NCBI GenBank assembly: GCA_026120185.1
Contig: JANUWF010002059.1
Location: 313,501-377,500, forward strand
From: Voacanga thouarsii
Taxonomy: Eukaryota > Streptophyta > Magnoliopsida > Gentianales > Apocynaceae
Direction: 5' to 3'
DNA length: 64,000 nucleotides
The notes under the pieces were generated by a model. The model worked only from the letters and a program-made list of their open reading frames with translations. It had not been told where the DNA came from and searched no databases. Below, one piece after another: positions 12,331-24,500 of the stretch. Position 1 is the stretch's first letter; the number at the start of each line of letters is the position of its first letter. Both the position numbers and the translations under genes were made by a program.

Positions 12331-15300
12331 TGTAACACCCCACTACTATGTACCCTAAAAGGGCGGGGATGTCGCCCCGTCCCGTAGGACAATGGGTCTT
12401 TAAAATGAGCTATAAAATGTAAAGGCAACTACAAAAGAGTTAACTTAGATAAATAGAGAAAAAATCTTATTACATCCGGCTCAAATTGGAGCAATACGAA
12501 ATAAAACAAATATCGTTCAGAAGCTTAAATAACAACTAGCTCCAAGAACAAAATGGAAAAAAAAAAAAAACAAAAGCTTTAACTATCACATGCCCCGCTG
12601 GCACAACACAATCTATCTCCTGAAAACTAGATATAAAATAGTGTGAGATGAAATCTCGGTAAGTCCTGTGTGTGCACATGGTGTTTCAAACAGTTCGTGT
12701 ATGCATAGTGGAAAACATTTGCAGAAATACTTGACAAGTTATAAAACATTCTTTTCGCAAGGAGTGTGTTTTTCTCATAATCACACTTTATACAAAACAA
12801 ATCATCTACTCGAATAAACAGTCATGTCACCACACGTTGGGCTTTATGAGGACAAGGCACCACACTTTGTGCACCTTGCTGGGACTAGATTACCACACAT
12901 TGGGCGTTCTGATCAGGGTGAGTGTACAGCTCACCGGGTGAGATATTCCTCCTTCTCTACACCCAACAAAACCATCTGGATGTCCTTGTTGAGAAAATAA
13001 ATAATACCTTACCAGGTACAAATGCTAGTTCGGACCGGCCTGACCAACCAATACTGTCGCCTCTTCAAGCCGAGTTTATCTTCTAGAGGTGGCCTCCTGC
13101 CAGAAGACTTACTCTAGCCCTCCAAGACTAGTATTGTTAGCCTACCCTTATTGAGTACTCAACGAACATATCCGTCAATTCCTGATTCGAAATTTCCATA
13201 CATTGGCTTTGTACAACGTGGTTTTCTTTAAAAGAGTTTTCTAAAAAATTTAGGAGAAAGAATAGTTTTTTTGGATAAAATCATTAGTTTGACAAAACCG
13301 TTTAAAGAATAAATATCCACGTCTACAACCCAAGCGAATATAGTTTAACAATAGCTTCACAAATCTTTACAACATAGACTTGCCATCACAACATTTAACA
13401 AAAGAATTTATGCAAGGACTTACCTGATATGCCTCAGATAAATGAGATAAAATCACAGCTTGCTTTCCTCAAATATCTTCCTGATCTAAAACCACATAAT
13501 ATCATGATCATGGTCTCAATCGATTCGAACATGCTCTAAACTCATTTATTCCCATAACAATTCACAATCTACTATATAATTCCCAATAAATTAACCAATC
13601 CCCAAAGTTCATATTTTATGACCATATATTCATCAAAGACATGAATATTATATCAAAAAGGTTTGACTTGACCATCACAACTCATATCTATCATTACCAC
13701 AGTAAAATATGGCATTGCTATGCATCGAATATGCTTAATTAATTACTCGTCTAAAAATACCCATTCATCATGCTAATGGACATCATCAACCACATTAAAC
13801 CTTAATTTCAACATCAAGGATAAGGATTCCCTTACCTTGCGACAACCGGGTTAACAAGATCTCGATGCTCCTATTGTGTTCGTCCCGAGTTCGTTCGAGT
13901 AGAAGGGAAAAGCTGTCTTCTTTCCTTCCTTTTGACCGAAAGCAGGTAAAAGGGATGAAAGCAGCCTTTAGGTGGCATGATTCAAGCGAAGGAAAAGAGA
14001 AGAAATGATGGAAGAAAGGAATCAAGAGGTTAAGATGGTTTTTGCTTACCTTAGAGTGCTATCGGTTTCTTGCTAGGAATTGTTCTTGTGATTTTCGAAA
14101 ATTGTAGGGAGATTCTTGCTGGAATTTTCGTGTAGAATGGAGAGCGTAGTCAGCTACTGTGATTTAGGGTTAAAGAATATTGGTTTAGGGTTAGATGGTG
14201 GTGTTAAGAAAGACTCCTAATGGTTTTAGGTTTCGTGGACAGCAAGGCTGAAAATTGTAGCTTGCTGTGCACTTTGTTGCTGTCGAATTTGGGAGGGTTT
14301 ATGAGGAGAAAATATTCTGCAATTGCTACCTTATGCTGGCCGAAATATTGCTCAAGAAAAGGGCTGTGTGTGTTCAGGTTGTTTTAGCCAAAACAAGGAA
14401 GAGTTTGCATAGCTTTTGGTAGCCGAAAATCTTGTGCATGTGCAGTAGTTTTTGGGCGAATGTTTGCAGACCAAAGGAGAGAAAATCCAAGCTGTTTTGG
14501 TTGCTATTCTGTCCGCAATTTAGAGGGAAAATAAGGAGTTCTTTAGGCATTGAAATTGGCCAGTTCAATAGGGAGTTTTAGTGGTGTTTGGAGTGCAGAA
14601 TTTTCGGTCATTGCCCTAAGCAAAGCTGGCCGAAAATTCTGGTAGGAAGCTGTCGAAATTCCTGGGTAGAAATTGGCCGAAATTCCAGAATTTTTGGTGA
14701 ATAAAATCTAATTTTGTGTGGCTAAGGTAATCTGAATTAATAACGAGTGTTCTAAGTGTTTTGAGCTAGGGTTTGAAAAGTTGAACTGCACTTAGGAGTG
14801 CTGGAATTTCGGACAGCTTGTGCTTGCACAAGGCTTCCGAAATTCTGCTTGGAAAATGAAGAAAACCCTAGTTGAAGTAGGATTGAAATAAAATCTGATT
14901 TGCTATAGGATTTTGGATAAGATTTCCTAGTGTTGGAAGAGTTTGAGTTGGGCTAAAACTCCTTCAAAAAGTGGCGGCAGCTAGTTGGAAAATTTTCCAG
15001 ATTTTTAGCTAAGGTTCTAGGTTCAAAATCCACAAGGTATCCAACTAGAAAAATATCACTTTAATTCCAACTATCTATTACAAAATCTAGTAAGTTAAAA
15101 TCAAGTTGGAATTTAGTTATTTAGCTAGGGTTATTTTTTTTTTTGAAAATCAAAGGGAACAAAAGCTGAAAATGACAATAAACTTTATTCACATCGAAAA
15201 TCCTTGAAGTTAGGAGATAAATATAGAGACTTATTTCCTTAGAAAAATGGCGCTGAAAATTCACTAGGATGGCTAGGGTCTTTTCGACCAAAACATGGAG

Positions 15301-15664
15301 GAATCTAGGAAAAAGAATTTTCAAAAAGAAAACTAAGATTCGCAAGAAGTATGATTTGAACTGGGGTCACCAAAGGAAATCACCAAGCTCCCCGCTATTC
15401 CAAACCAACTCCAATGCTAATATTTCTCTAAGAAATTCTTTCCACCTTAATTCTCATCCTTCCATCTCCTCGACTAAACTTCACTTAACCAACTCTTAGA
15501 CAACACAATTATTTCACACCAAATAAATCTAATGCAAAAGCAACTTTGAAAATCACATTCACCCATGCAATCATAATTTTAAGATAACACATTAAATACG
15601 AAATGCTATGCAATGCATGACCATTTTCCCTATAGGCAAAGGTGATTTTGGGCGGGGTATTACA
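12331..15664 (-). repeat. 3' LTR of element A
   Basis: 3334 bp, plus-strand ends TGTAACACCCC and GGGGTATTACA. Long and noncoding; small ORFs such as 13795-14025 recur in the other LTR only because the LTRs are copies. It contains the tRNA-like module (15352-15407), the palindrome TTGAGTACTCAA (13151-13162) and the GC-rich inverted motif near 13085-13104. Confidence 0.95.
15352..15407 (-). promoter_or_regulatory. tRNA-like A-box/B-box module in LTR A (3' copy)
   Basis: On the minus strand TGGTTTGGAAT (15397-15407, degenerate A box) is followed after 34 nt by AGTTCAAATCA (15352-15362, B-box-like). It lies 257 nt from the LTR 5' end. The B box is weaker here than in the 5' LTR copy at 24513-24523. 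Confidence 0.45.
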
Positions 15665-15677
15665 TCCCCTCCCCCTT
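15665..15677 (-). other. Polypurine tract of element A
   Basis: On the minus strand AAGGGGGAGGGGA directly precedes the 3' LTR start. This is the expected plus-strand primer for reverse transcription, in the expected place. Confidence 0.9.
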
Positions 15678-15713
15678 AAGAGAATTTCGTCCCGAAATTC
15701 AGAGGTGTTACCC

Positions 15714-15971
15714 TTAGAGCATATCTGGATACTTCTGCCTTAACCATTCCTCCGTTTCCCATGTTGCATCTTGTGCTCCATGATGATCCCAAAGTATTTT
15801 CACCATAGGTATCTGCTTGTTTCGAAGGGTCTTGATACTCCGCTCCAAGATCTTGACTGGTTTCTCCACATAACTCAGATTTAGTTGCAACTCCAATGGT
15901 TCCTTATTGAGTACATGACTCGGATCGGGGTTGTACTTCTTGAACTGAGATACATGGAAAACATCATGCAT
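15714..15971 (-). pseudogene. pol: Element A integrase C-terminus with chromodomain
   Basis: An 85-codon frame beginning MHDVFHVSQFKKY, the end of the integrase C-terminal GPF/Y-like region. From about residue 36 a chromodomain follows (YVEKPVKILERSIK ... PMVKILWDHH ... ATWETEEWLRQKYP). In chromoviruses this domain is thought to direct integration to histone-marked chromatin. The canonical aromatic positions are only partly kept, as is usual in Tekay copies. The frame ends 50 bp before the LTR. The upstream start is arbitrary, since this is an internal part of a polyprotein. Confidence 0.85.
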
Positions 15972-17113
15972 CCCAGCTAGGCCATCGGTAGATCTAATCT
16001 GTAGGCAACCGGCCCAACTTTCTCCAATATCGGGAACGGTCCTAATTACCTAGGACTTAACTTCCCTCCTCTCGGATGCCTCAGGATTCCCCAACTAGGA
16101 GTCAACTTCAAGAATGTACAATCACCCACTTGGAACTCCAGTTCCCTTCTTCTAGAATCTGCGTAGCTTTTCTGTCGGGTTTGCGCTGCCCTTAGCCTTT
16201 CTTGGATAACCTTGACCTTTTCCGTCATTTCCTGAATGCATACCTCACCAGTCCTTCTAATGTTCCCCTCTTCCGTCCATCCCCAGTATATCGGTACTTG
16301 ACATTTTCACCCATATAATGCTTCGTACGGCATCATCCCAATCGATGCATGATAACTGTTGTTATATGCCAATTCTGCATGTGGTAAACACACGATCCAC
16401 TTGTTTCCAAAGTCCAAAATACATGCTTGGAGAATGTCCTCTAATATCTGGATGACTTTCTCAGATTGACCGTCGGTCTGCGGATGAGCAGAGGTGCTGA
16501 ATTTTAATGTGGTACCTAAAGACTCTTGAAACTTGCTCTAGAATCTTGAAGTGAACCTAGGGTCCCTATCTGACATAATGCTTGACGGTACACCATGCAA
16601 CTTTACAATTTCCCAGGTATACGTCTGAGCCAACTTTTCCATCGAGTCCCTTATGTTCACTGGTATAAAATGCGCTGTCTTGGTCAGTCGGTCCACTACT
16701 ACCCAAGTTGCATCCTTGTGTGACTTGGTTATCGGAAGACCAGTCACAAAATCTATAGTCACCTCTTCCCATTTCTACTCGGGGATCGGTAACGGTTGCA
16801 GTAAACCTGTAGACTTCTTATGCTCCTCCTTAACCTTTTGGCACGTCAGGCAGGTTGTCACATGTTGAACCACATCTCTTTTCATTCTAGCCCACCAATA
16901 TTTCTTCTTCAGGTCATGGTACATCTTTACCTCCCCAGGGTGTATGGTATACTTACTCTTGTGAGCTTCGGCTAGTATCCTCTTCCTCAAGTCTTGGATG
17001 TCAGGCACACAAATCTAGTCTTGAAAATACAATACCCCCTTCTTATCGGTCCGAAAATCTCTTCCTCCCCTTGCGATCTCTTTCTCCTTGAAGGTCTGAA
17101 ATTCTATATTGTC
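15972..17113 (-). pseudogene. pol: Element A integrase
   Basis: Frames at 16775-17008, 16538-16762 and 16046-16228 together give an integrase. The zinc-binding HHCC domain is visible (EAHKSKYTIHPG ... CLTCQ). The core has TIDFVTGLP (first Asp) near 16755, IMSDRDPRF (second Asp) near 16560 and GQSEKVIQ (Glu) near 16460, so the catalytic triad survives. Stops and a small frame change near 16530 separate the pieces. It continues into the chromodomain at 15971. Integrase would insert the element's cDNA into chromatin. Confidence 0.88.
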
Positions 17114-18440
17114 CTATTGGGCTAATACAATTTCCTGATCCAGATCAAGTTTCAAGGCCAAGTTGCTCACACAGATCTTCCTCTCTTGAACTTCTGCCTC
17201 TTGCTTCAGGATTTCCTGGACTTCCGACACCTCCTGTATTCTCAGGTGTGCCATCTTCACTTTTCGACTCAATGCGTCAGCTACCGCATTCGCTTTGCCC
17301 GGGTGATAATTAATAGGATACTTATATTCCTCCAGAAACTCCATCCACCTACGCTGTCGAAGGTTCAAGTCCTTATGCGTGAAGATGTACTTCAAACTCT
17401 TATGGTTAGTGAAGACTTCGTATTGGGCACCGTACAAATAATGTCGCCACTTCTTTAAGGCGAACACTATGGTTGCCAGCTCCAAGTCATGCGCTGGATA
17501 ATTAGCATCATGCAGCTTTAGCTTCTTAGGTGCATAAGCTATGACTTTCCCCTCCTGCATTAGTACAGCTCTTAGACCTTCCTTGGATGCATTCGTATAG
17601 AGTGCACAGGACTTGTTAGCCTCGGGTAAGCTCAGTACGGGTGCTGAAATCAACCTCCTTTTAAGCTCTTCTCGCACTTCTCACTTCAAGCAAAAACGAC
17701 ATTCTTCTTTAACAGTCGCGTCATCGGTGAAGCCAAAGTAGAAAAATTTTTAATGAAACGCCGATAGTACCTGGCCAACCCAAGAAAACTTCGTATCTCG
17801 GTAGCGTTCTCCGGTTGTTTCCAATTTGCTATGGCTCCCACCTTGGCAAGGTCCTTCTTTATCCCATCCTTGGATATCACATGGCCGAGAAAGGATACCG
17901 AGCTTAACCAAAACTCACATTTACTGAACTTGGCGAAAAGCTTGAATTCCCTCAGCTTCTCTAGGACCAACCTTAAGTGCTTTGTGTGATCCTCCGGATT
18001 CTTGGAGTAGATTAAGATATCATCGATGAAGATAACCACGAACTTGTCCAAATATGGTTGGAAGACGCAATGCATCAAATCTATGAAAACTGCCGGTGCA
18101 TTAGTTACACCGAACGGCATTACCACAAATTCGTAGTGGCCATACCACGTGTTGAAAGTAGTCTTAGGAATGTTTCTTCCTTAATCCTCACCTGATAGTA
18201 TCCTTGCCGTAGGTCCAGCTTCGAAAAGCAAGCGGCGCCTTGAAGTTGATCAAACAACTCGTCGATCAAGGGTAGAGGGTATTTATTCTTGATCGTTAAG
18301 TTGTTCAATCCCCGATAATCAATGCATAGCCTCAGGGTACTATCTTTCTTCCTAACAAACAACACTGGGGCTCCCCATGGTGACGTACTCAGTCAGATGT
18401 AGCCTTATCTCACCAATTCTTCCAATTGCTCCTTTAACTC
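17114..18440 (-). pseudogene. pol: Element A reverse transcriptase and RNase H
   Basis: RT is seen in two frames: 18120-18365 ([21 protein letters not shown] ... [13 protein letters not shown]) and 17686-18126 ([12 protein letters not shown], then FIDDILIYS with both catalytic Asp, then [11 protein letters not shown]). RNase H is 17114-17677. Two of its catalytic acidic positions are Asn: YTNASKEGL and [10 protein letters not shown], where the element at 62.6 kb has YTDAS and FTDHKSL; the Glu in LELAT is kept. Frame breaks lie near 18120-18180 and 17680. RT therefore looks chemically intact but RNase H does not. Confidence 0.9.
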
Positions 18441-18449
18441 CTTTAGCTC

Positions 18450-19130
18450 CATCGGTGCCATCCGATAGGGGGTTCTTGACACCGGTTCTGCTCCAGGAAT
18501 CAGGTCCATGGTAAACTCAACTTCTCGTTCAGGGGGTAGAGAAGTGAGCTCAGTAGGGAAAATGTCCTGAAAGTCTTTTACCACCTCTGTGCTTTCCAGG
18601 GTACACTAATCCTTAGGTTTGTTTAGGAGATATGCCAAATATCTGTACATCCTTTCTTGAGAAACTTCCAAGCCTTAGCACCAGCAATCAGAAATTTTAG
18701 TTCCTTCTTTCGTCTGCTGTTGAATTCAATTGTATCCCGACCAGGTCTCATAAACTGCACTGTCTTGATCTTGCAGTCCACATGAGCTCCGTGCTTTGAC
18801 AACCAGTCCATGCCCAAGATCAGGTTGTAATTGTCTATGGGCAGAATTATGAGGCCGGCCTCCAAAATTTCCTTTCCTACCTCAACTCCACAACTCCCCA
18901 TTTTCTTACCCGCTTCTACCACCTTTCCCAAGGGTGAGCTTACTACTAGGTTATAGGGTTATTCTTTTCCTTCCCAACCCAGATATGATGCATATACTTT
19001 GCTTATGTACGAGTGTATGGATCCTAGATCTATCAAAACATTAACAAGATGACATTTGATAGAAAGGTTACCTTCGATCATGGCGACATCCACTCTGACT
19101 TCTTCTCTATTCAGGGCAAAAACCTTGGGC
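18450..19130 (-). pseudogene. pol: Element A aspartic protease region
   Basis: Near 19015-19050 the minus strand reads LVNVLIDLGSIHSYISK, the retropepsin active-site strand with DLG in place of DSG/DTG. About 70 codons on, ILGMDWLSKHGAHVDC (inside frame 18623-18931) is the second conserved strand of the RVP_2 fold found in plant gypsy elements. Whether DLG is active here is unclear; plant gypsy proteases vary at the middle residue. A stop near 18960 separates the two motifs. Confidence 0.8.
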
Positions 19131-19199
19131 TTCACTTGAGGCTTCTAGCCACCCGTTCCCACTGGTCTAGCAGTAGCACCTCTATTGATCCCCATTGGC

Positions 19200-20257
19200 T
19201 GGGTTGGGGCTGTCTGCCCGATCCTTAAGGGTTTAGGGCAGGCGTTCCTCAGATGACCTGGGTCTCCACAATTAAAGCACCTCCTTATACTCCCTTTACC
19301 CCAGAAATTCCTCTCGGTGTGGCCTCATTTTCCACACAGTCGGCAGTTTAGGCTGCCTTACATCGGTCCAGCTATAGGCACTCAAGGCTACTTGCTTCGA
19401 TTTCCCCACGGCATAGAGCCCGCGGGTCGCTTGTTGCTTGAAGGCCTTATGGGTGGACGATTCGGTTGGAAGGGTCTGTTCATCGATCGATGCCGATCTT
19501 CATTCTCAGTCCGGGATGTTGCGTCCATGGCAGCGGTGTACGACGTTGGCGGTGATGGGGCTAATGCCTTTCTCAAATCGGGCCTCAGCCCCTTCACGAA
19601 CTGCCGGGTGCGCTTCTGCTCCGTGTCGACCAAGCACTTGTAGTACTTGGACAACTGCATGAACTGGGCCGCATACTGAGCAACGGACCTGCTTGAAGGT
19701 TTGGAACTCATCCTCCCTCTTCTCAGCTATCCATCGAGGAATGTACTTGGCATGGAAAGCTTCCGTAAAGTCGTCCCATGTCCATTCCTACTCCTCTCTA
19801 TCCTAGTTACTCCTACTCGCTGCCACCATGCCCGAGACGGTCCCCTCAGCCAAAAAGTAGCAAACTTCACCATCCTCTCTTCTGAGTAATGCAAGGTAGC
19901 AAAAATATCCTCCATCTGTTCAATCCACTGCTCGGCCTTCTCATCCTGCTCTACCTCCCTCTGGAATGTGGGAGGTTGGAACTTCAGGAAACGCTCTAGG
20001 GCCCCATCCTCTCCCCGTGGTGGTTTTCTAGCCACCTTATCCACCTTCTCTGTTAGGTTCTGTAGGATTAAGGTCATCTTGTCGAAAGCCTGACCCATGG
20101 TCACATCTCGTGATCTCTCCGAAGCTAACTCCTGTTCTCGTGGTAAGTGCTCTTCCACGTTGGGTGTGGAACGATGCATCTGCTTAAATTTCAGAGTGGA
20201 GGACGTACTTTCCTGCACAGTTATGCTATGTACGACTGTTCTACCTCTTGGTGCCAT
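19200..20257 (-). pseudogene. gag: Element A gag with CCHC zinc knuckle
   Basis: The start is chosen at the ATG at 20257 (MAPRGRTVVHSI), which opens a 176-codon frame to 19727 holding the gag core (FLKFQPPTFQRE ... WIEQMEDIFATLHYSEERMVKFATFWLRGPSRAWW). A frameshift near 19720 leads to 19388-19711 (AQYAAQFMQLSKYY ... RQFVKGLRPDLRKAL). The knuckle CFNCGDPGHLRNAC lies at 19238-19279 (C-X2-C-X4-H-X4-C, intact). Gag forms the virus-like particle and binds the RNA. The frameshift and an early stop disable it. Confidence 0.9.
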
Positions 20258-20577
20258 CTTTGATCATATTCACTTAAGGTCAGATAATTACTAAGGGGGA
20301 AAGAGTATACTCAGGTGTATGATCAGTTAATAGCAATGTTATCCATTCTTTTTAAAAGAGAATTTGATGATGTTATGCAGGGAGAAATCAAGTAATAACT
20401 AAAACTCATGCTTTTCATATAAACCATGCTTCTGTAGAAAAGAAGGGGTTATCACATGCAATACCCTTTTATTTAGTGAAATAATAAAGCCCTATAAGTA
20501 ACATGGTTCTTTTAAAAGAAATAAACAAACAAAGGAATGCAAATCCTGAAGGAGGAAAAGTAAATGCTACTGGTCTT
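20258..20577 (-). other. Spacer between the extra ORF and gag in element A
   Basis: 320 bp with no coding motif. It would be the leader immediately upstream of gag, or the intercistronic stretch if the extra ORF is translated from the same RNA. Confidence 0.6.
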
Positions 20578-21411
20578 CTATACCCGACTCTCCCTAGTTT
20601 CAACAGAGGCATCGGAGTCGTCAGAGGCTGGTTCCACCAGCCACCCCATGGAGCTATTGGGTCTTCCTATATAGTCCCTCGCAAAAGCAACACTCTCACT
20701 TGACTTCCCTGACTCACCCTCACAGCCTCTCTTGGCTCTTATGGCCATCTTATAAGGCTTATCCAACGCTAATCTAACCACACCCTTAGGCGCAGGCCTC
20801 TCATTCCCCAAGTCGGATGGGTCAAGCAACCCTTCTCTCCTTAACTTGGCATCTATTCCCAGTCCATATCGGAGTCCACACCCCTTAGGACCCTCTTCTA
20901 GCTTCCTCTTTCCTTTATCTACCACTCTTAGAGCTGACTGCCTAAGTTCCCTCTCTCTCGGGGCAACTTCATCCCTCAGCTTAGGTCCCTCACTACTGGA
21001 CTCCTTAGGGTCATAGCAAGCAGGAGTTCTATCAACTTCTCCTATCTGCAGGGTCCGGGGAACCTCCATTGCCTCCTCATCCTCTTCCTCTATCCCAACC
21101 ATCTCCCCTTCACTCTCACCATCTCCCTCGTTCCTGAGCTCATCTACCTCCCTCGCACTCAACTCAGCCATCTCTTCATCTTCCTCTCCCTCACTGTCAA
21201 ACTCTACTACCTCCCTCTCATCATTCCCCTCGTACTCTCCTAGGCTCCCTTCAACCTCTATCTCCGCCTAAAGCACCAGGTCGTCTAGCACTGGCGGCTC
21301 ATGCTCTCTCTCCGAATCAGATGAGGGTAGCTCAGCTACGGGTAGTGGGGCAGGTGGATTCCTGCAGCCAGCGAGCCAGTCTCTGATAGCCGATACAATT
21401 CTTTTGACCAT
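20578..21411 (-). pseudogene. Extra sense ORF upstream of gag, acidic protein of unknown function
   Basis: From the ATG at 21411 (plus-strand CAT 21409-21411), 87 nt downstream of the primer site, one frame runs 277 codons to the stop at 20578 with a single internal TAG at codon 48 (21268-21270). The N-terminus is MVKRIVSAIRDWLAGCRNPP, a short amphipathic stretch. Residues about 28-120 are very acidic (runs of E, D and S, e.g. FDSEGEEDEEM, GIEEEDEEAMEV). The C-terminal half is basic and mixed (KGKRKLEEG, YKMAIRAKRGCEGE) and ends in an acidic tail (ASDDSDASVETRESRV). No domain is recognised. It precedes gag in the same orientation and is separate from it. If the TAG derives from CAG, the ancestor encoded a 277-residue protein. 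Confidence 0.65.
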
Positions 21412-21497
21412 CCTATAAACTAAAGACAACAATTAGTACTAGATCAAAATACTTAAGAAAATAAAACCCAGTAAGTCTGGTAATTGCCTAAACCTAG

Positions 21498-21509
21498 GCT
21501 CTGATACCA
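21498..21509 (-). other. Primer binding site of element A (initiator-Met tRNA)
   Basis: The minus strand reads TGGTATCAGAGC, an exact match to the plant consensus complementary to the 3' end of initiator tRNA-Met. It starts two nucleotides after the 5' LTR end. It would prime minus-strand cDNA synthesis. Confidence 0.95.
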
Positions 21510-21511
21510 CT

Positions 21512-24500
21512 TGTAACACCCCACTACTATGTACCCTAAAAGGGCGGGGGTGTCGCCCCGTCCCGTAGGACAAGAGGTCTTTAAAATGAGGTATAAAATG
21601 TAAAGGCAACTACAAAAGAGTTAACTTAGATAAATAGAGAAAACTCTTCTTACATCCGGCTCAAATTGGAGCAATACGAAATAAAACAAATATCGTTTAG
21701 AAGCTTAAACAACAACTGGCTCCTAGAACAAAATGGGGGAAAAAAACAAAAGCTTCAACTATCACATGCCCCACAGGCTTAGCACAATCTATCTCCTGAA
21801 AACATGATATAAAATAGTGTGAGATGAAATCTCAGTAAGTCATGTGTGTGCACATGGTATTTCAAACAGTTCGTGTATGCACAGTGAAAAATATTTGTAG
21901 AAATACTTTCTTTTCGCAAGGAGTGGGTTTTTCTTATAATCACACTTTATACAAAACAAATCATCCACTCAAATAAACAGTAAAGTCACCACACATTGGG
22001 CTCCATGAGGACAAGTCACCACACTTTGTGCATCTTGCCGGGACCAGATTACCATATGTTGGGCGTTCTGATCAGGGTGAGTGTACAGCTCACCGAGTGA
22101 GATACTCCTCCTTCTCTACACCCAACAAAACCATCCGGGTGTCCATGCTGGGAAAATAAATAATACCTTACCAAGTACAAATGCTAGCTCGGACCTGCCT
22201 GACCAACCAATACTGTCGCCTCTTCAAGCCGAGCTTATCTTCTGGAAGTGGCCTCCTGCCAGAAGACTTACTCTATCCCTCTAAGACTAGTATTGTTAGC
22301 CTAACCTTATTAAGTACTCAACGAACATATCCGTCAATTCCTGATTCGAAATTTTCATACATTGGCTTTGTACAACGTGGTTTTCTTTAAAAGAGTTTTC
22401 CAAAAAATTTAGGAGAAAGAATAGTTTTCTCGATAAAATCATTATTTTGACAAAATTGTTTAAAGAATAAATATCCACGTCTACAACCCAAGCGAACATA
22501 GTTCAACAATAGCTTCACAAAGCTTTACCACATAGACTTGCCATCACAACATTTAACAAAAGAGTTTATGCAAGGACTTACCTAATATGCCTCAGACAAA
22601 TGAGATAAAATCACAGCTTGCTTTCCTCAAATATCTTCCTGATCTAAAACCATATAATATCATGATCAGGGTCTCAATCGATTCGAACATGCTCTAAACT
22701 CATTTATTCCCATAACAATTCACAATCTACTATCTAATTCCCAATAAATTAACCAATCCCCAAAGTTCATATTTTATAACCATATATTCATCAAAGACAT
22801 GAATATTATATCAAAAAGGTTTGACTTGACCATCACAACTCATATCTATCATTACCACAGTAAAATATGGCATTGCTATGCATCGAATATGCTTAATTAA
22901 TTACTCATCTAAAAATACCCATTCATCATGCTAATGGACATCATCAACCACATTAAACCTTAATTTCGACATCAAGGATAAGGATTCCCTTACCTTGCGA
23001 CAACCGGGTTAACAAGATCTCAATGCTCCTATGGTGTTCGTCCCGAGTTCGTTCGAGTAGAAGGGAAAAGCTGCCTTCTTTCCTTCCTTTTGACCGAAAG
23101 CAGGTAAAAGGGGTGAAATCAGCCTTTAGGTGGCATGATTCAAGCGAAGGAAAAGAGAAGAAATGATGGAAGAAAGGAATCAAGAGGTTAAAATGGTTTT
23201 TGCTTACCTTAGAGTGCGATAGGTTTCTTACTAGGAATTGTTCTTGTGATTTTTGAAAATTGTAGGGAGATTCTTGCTGGAATTTTCGTGTAGAATGGAG
23301 AGCATAGTCAGCTACTGTGATTTAGGGTTAATGAAGATTGGTTTAGGGTTAGATGGTGGTGTTAAGAAAGACTCCTAATGGTTTTAGGTTTCGTGGACAG
23401 CAAGGCTGAAAATTGCAGCTTGCTGTGCACCTTGTTGTTGTCGAATTTGGGAGGGTTTATGAGGAGAAAATATTCTGCAATTGCTACCTTATGCTGGCCG
23501 AAATATTGCTCAAGAAAAGGGCTGTGTGTGTTCAGGTTCTTTTGGCCAAAACAAGGAAGAGTTTGCACAGCTTTTGGTAGCTGAAAATCCTGTGCATGTG
23601 CAGTAGTTTTTGGGAGAATGTTTGCAAACCAAAGGAGAGAAAATCCAAGCTGTTTTGGTTGCTATTATGTCCGCAATTTAGAGGGAAAATAAGGAGTTCT
23701 TTAGGCATTGAAATTGGCCAGTTCAATAGGGAGTTTTAGTGGTGTTTGGAGTGCAGAATTTTCGGTCATTGCCTTAAGCAAAGCTGGCCGAAAATTCTGG
23801 TAGGAAGCTGTCGAAATTCCTGGGTAGAAATTGGCCGAAATTCCAGAATTTTTGGTGAATAAAATCTAATTTTGTGTGGCTAAGGTAATCTGAATTAATA
23901 ACGAGTGTTCTAGGTGTTTTGAGCCAGGGTTTGAAGAGTTGGACTGCACTTAAGAGTGCTGGAATTTCGGACATCTTGTGCTTGCACAAGGCTGCCGAAA
24001 TTCTGCTTGGAAAAGGAAGAAAAACCTAGTTGAAGTAGGATTGAAATAAAATCTGATTTGCTAAAGGATTTTGGATAAGATTTCCTAGTGTTGAAAGAGT
24101 TTGAGTTGGGCTAAAACTCCTTCAAAAAGTGGCGGCACCTAGTTGGAAAATTTTCCAGATTTTTAGCTAAGGTTCTAGGTTCAAAATCCACAAGCTATCC
24201 AACTAGAAAAATATCACTTTAATTCCAACTATCTATTACAAAATCTAGTAAGTTAAAATCAAGTTGGAGTTTAGTTATTCAGTTAGGGTTTTTTATTTTT
24301 TTTTTGAAAATCAAAGGGAACAAAAGCTGAAAATGACAATGAACTTTATTCACATCGAAAATCCTTGTATTTAGGAGATAAATATAGAGACTTATTTCCT
24401 TAGAAAAATGGCACTGAAAGTTCACTTGGATGGCTAGGGTCTTTTCGGCCAAAAGATAGAGGAGTATAGGAAAAAGAATTTTCAAAAAGAAAACTAAGAT

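Noticed and set aside
13795..14025. 76-codon ORF conserved at 22953-23183
   Set aside because: The two copies are in the two LTRs of element A and match because LTRs are duplicated during replication, not because of protein selection. No start context or homology.
19317..19662. Plus-strand ORFs of 74-108 codons
   Set aside because: Shadows of the element A gag on the other strand, favoured by local GC content.
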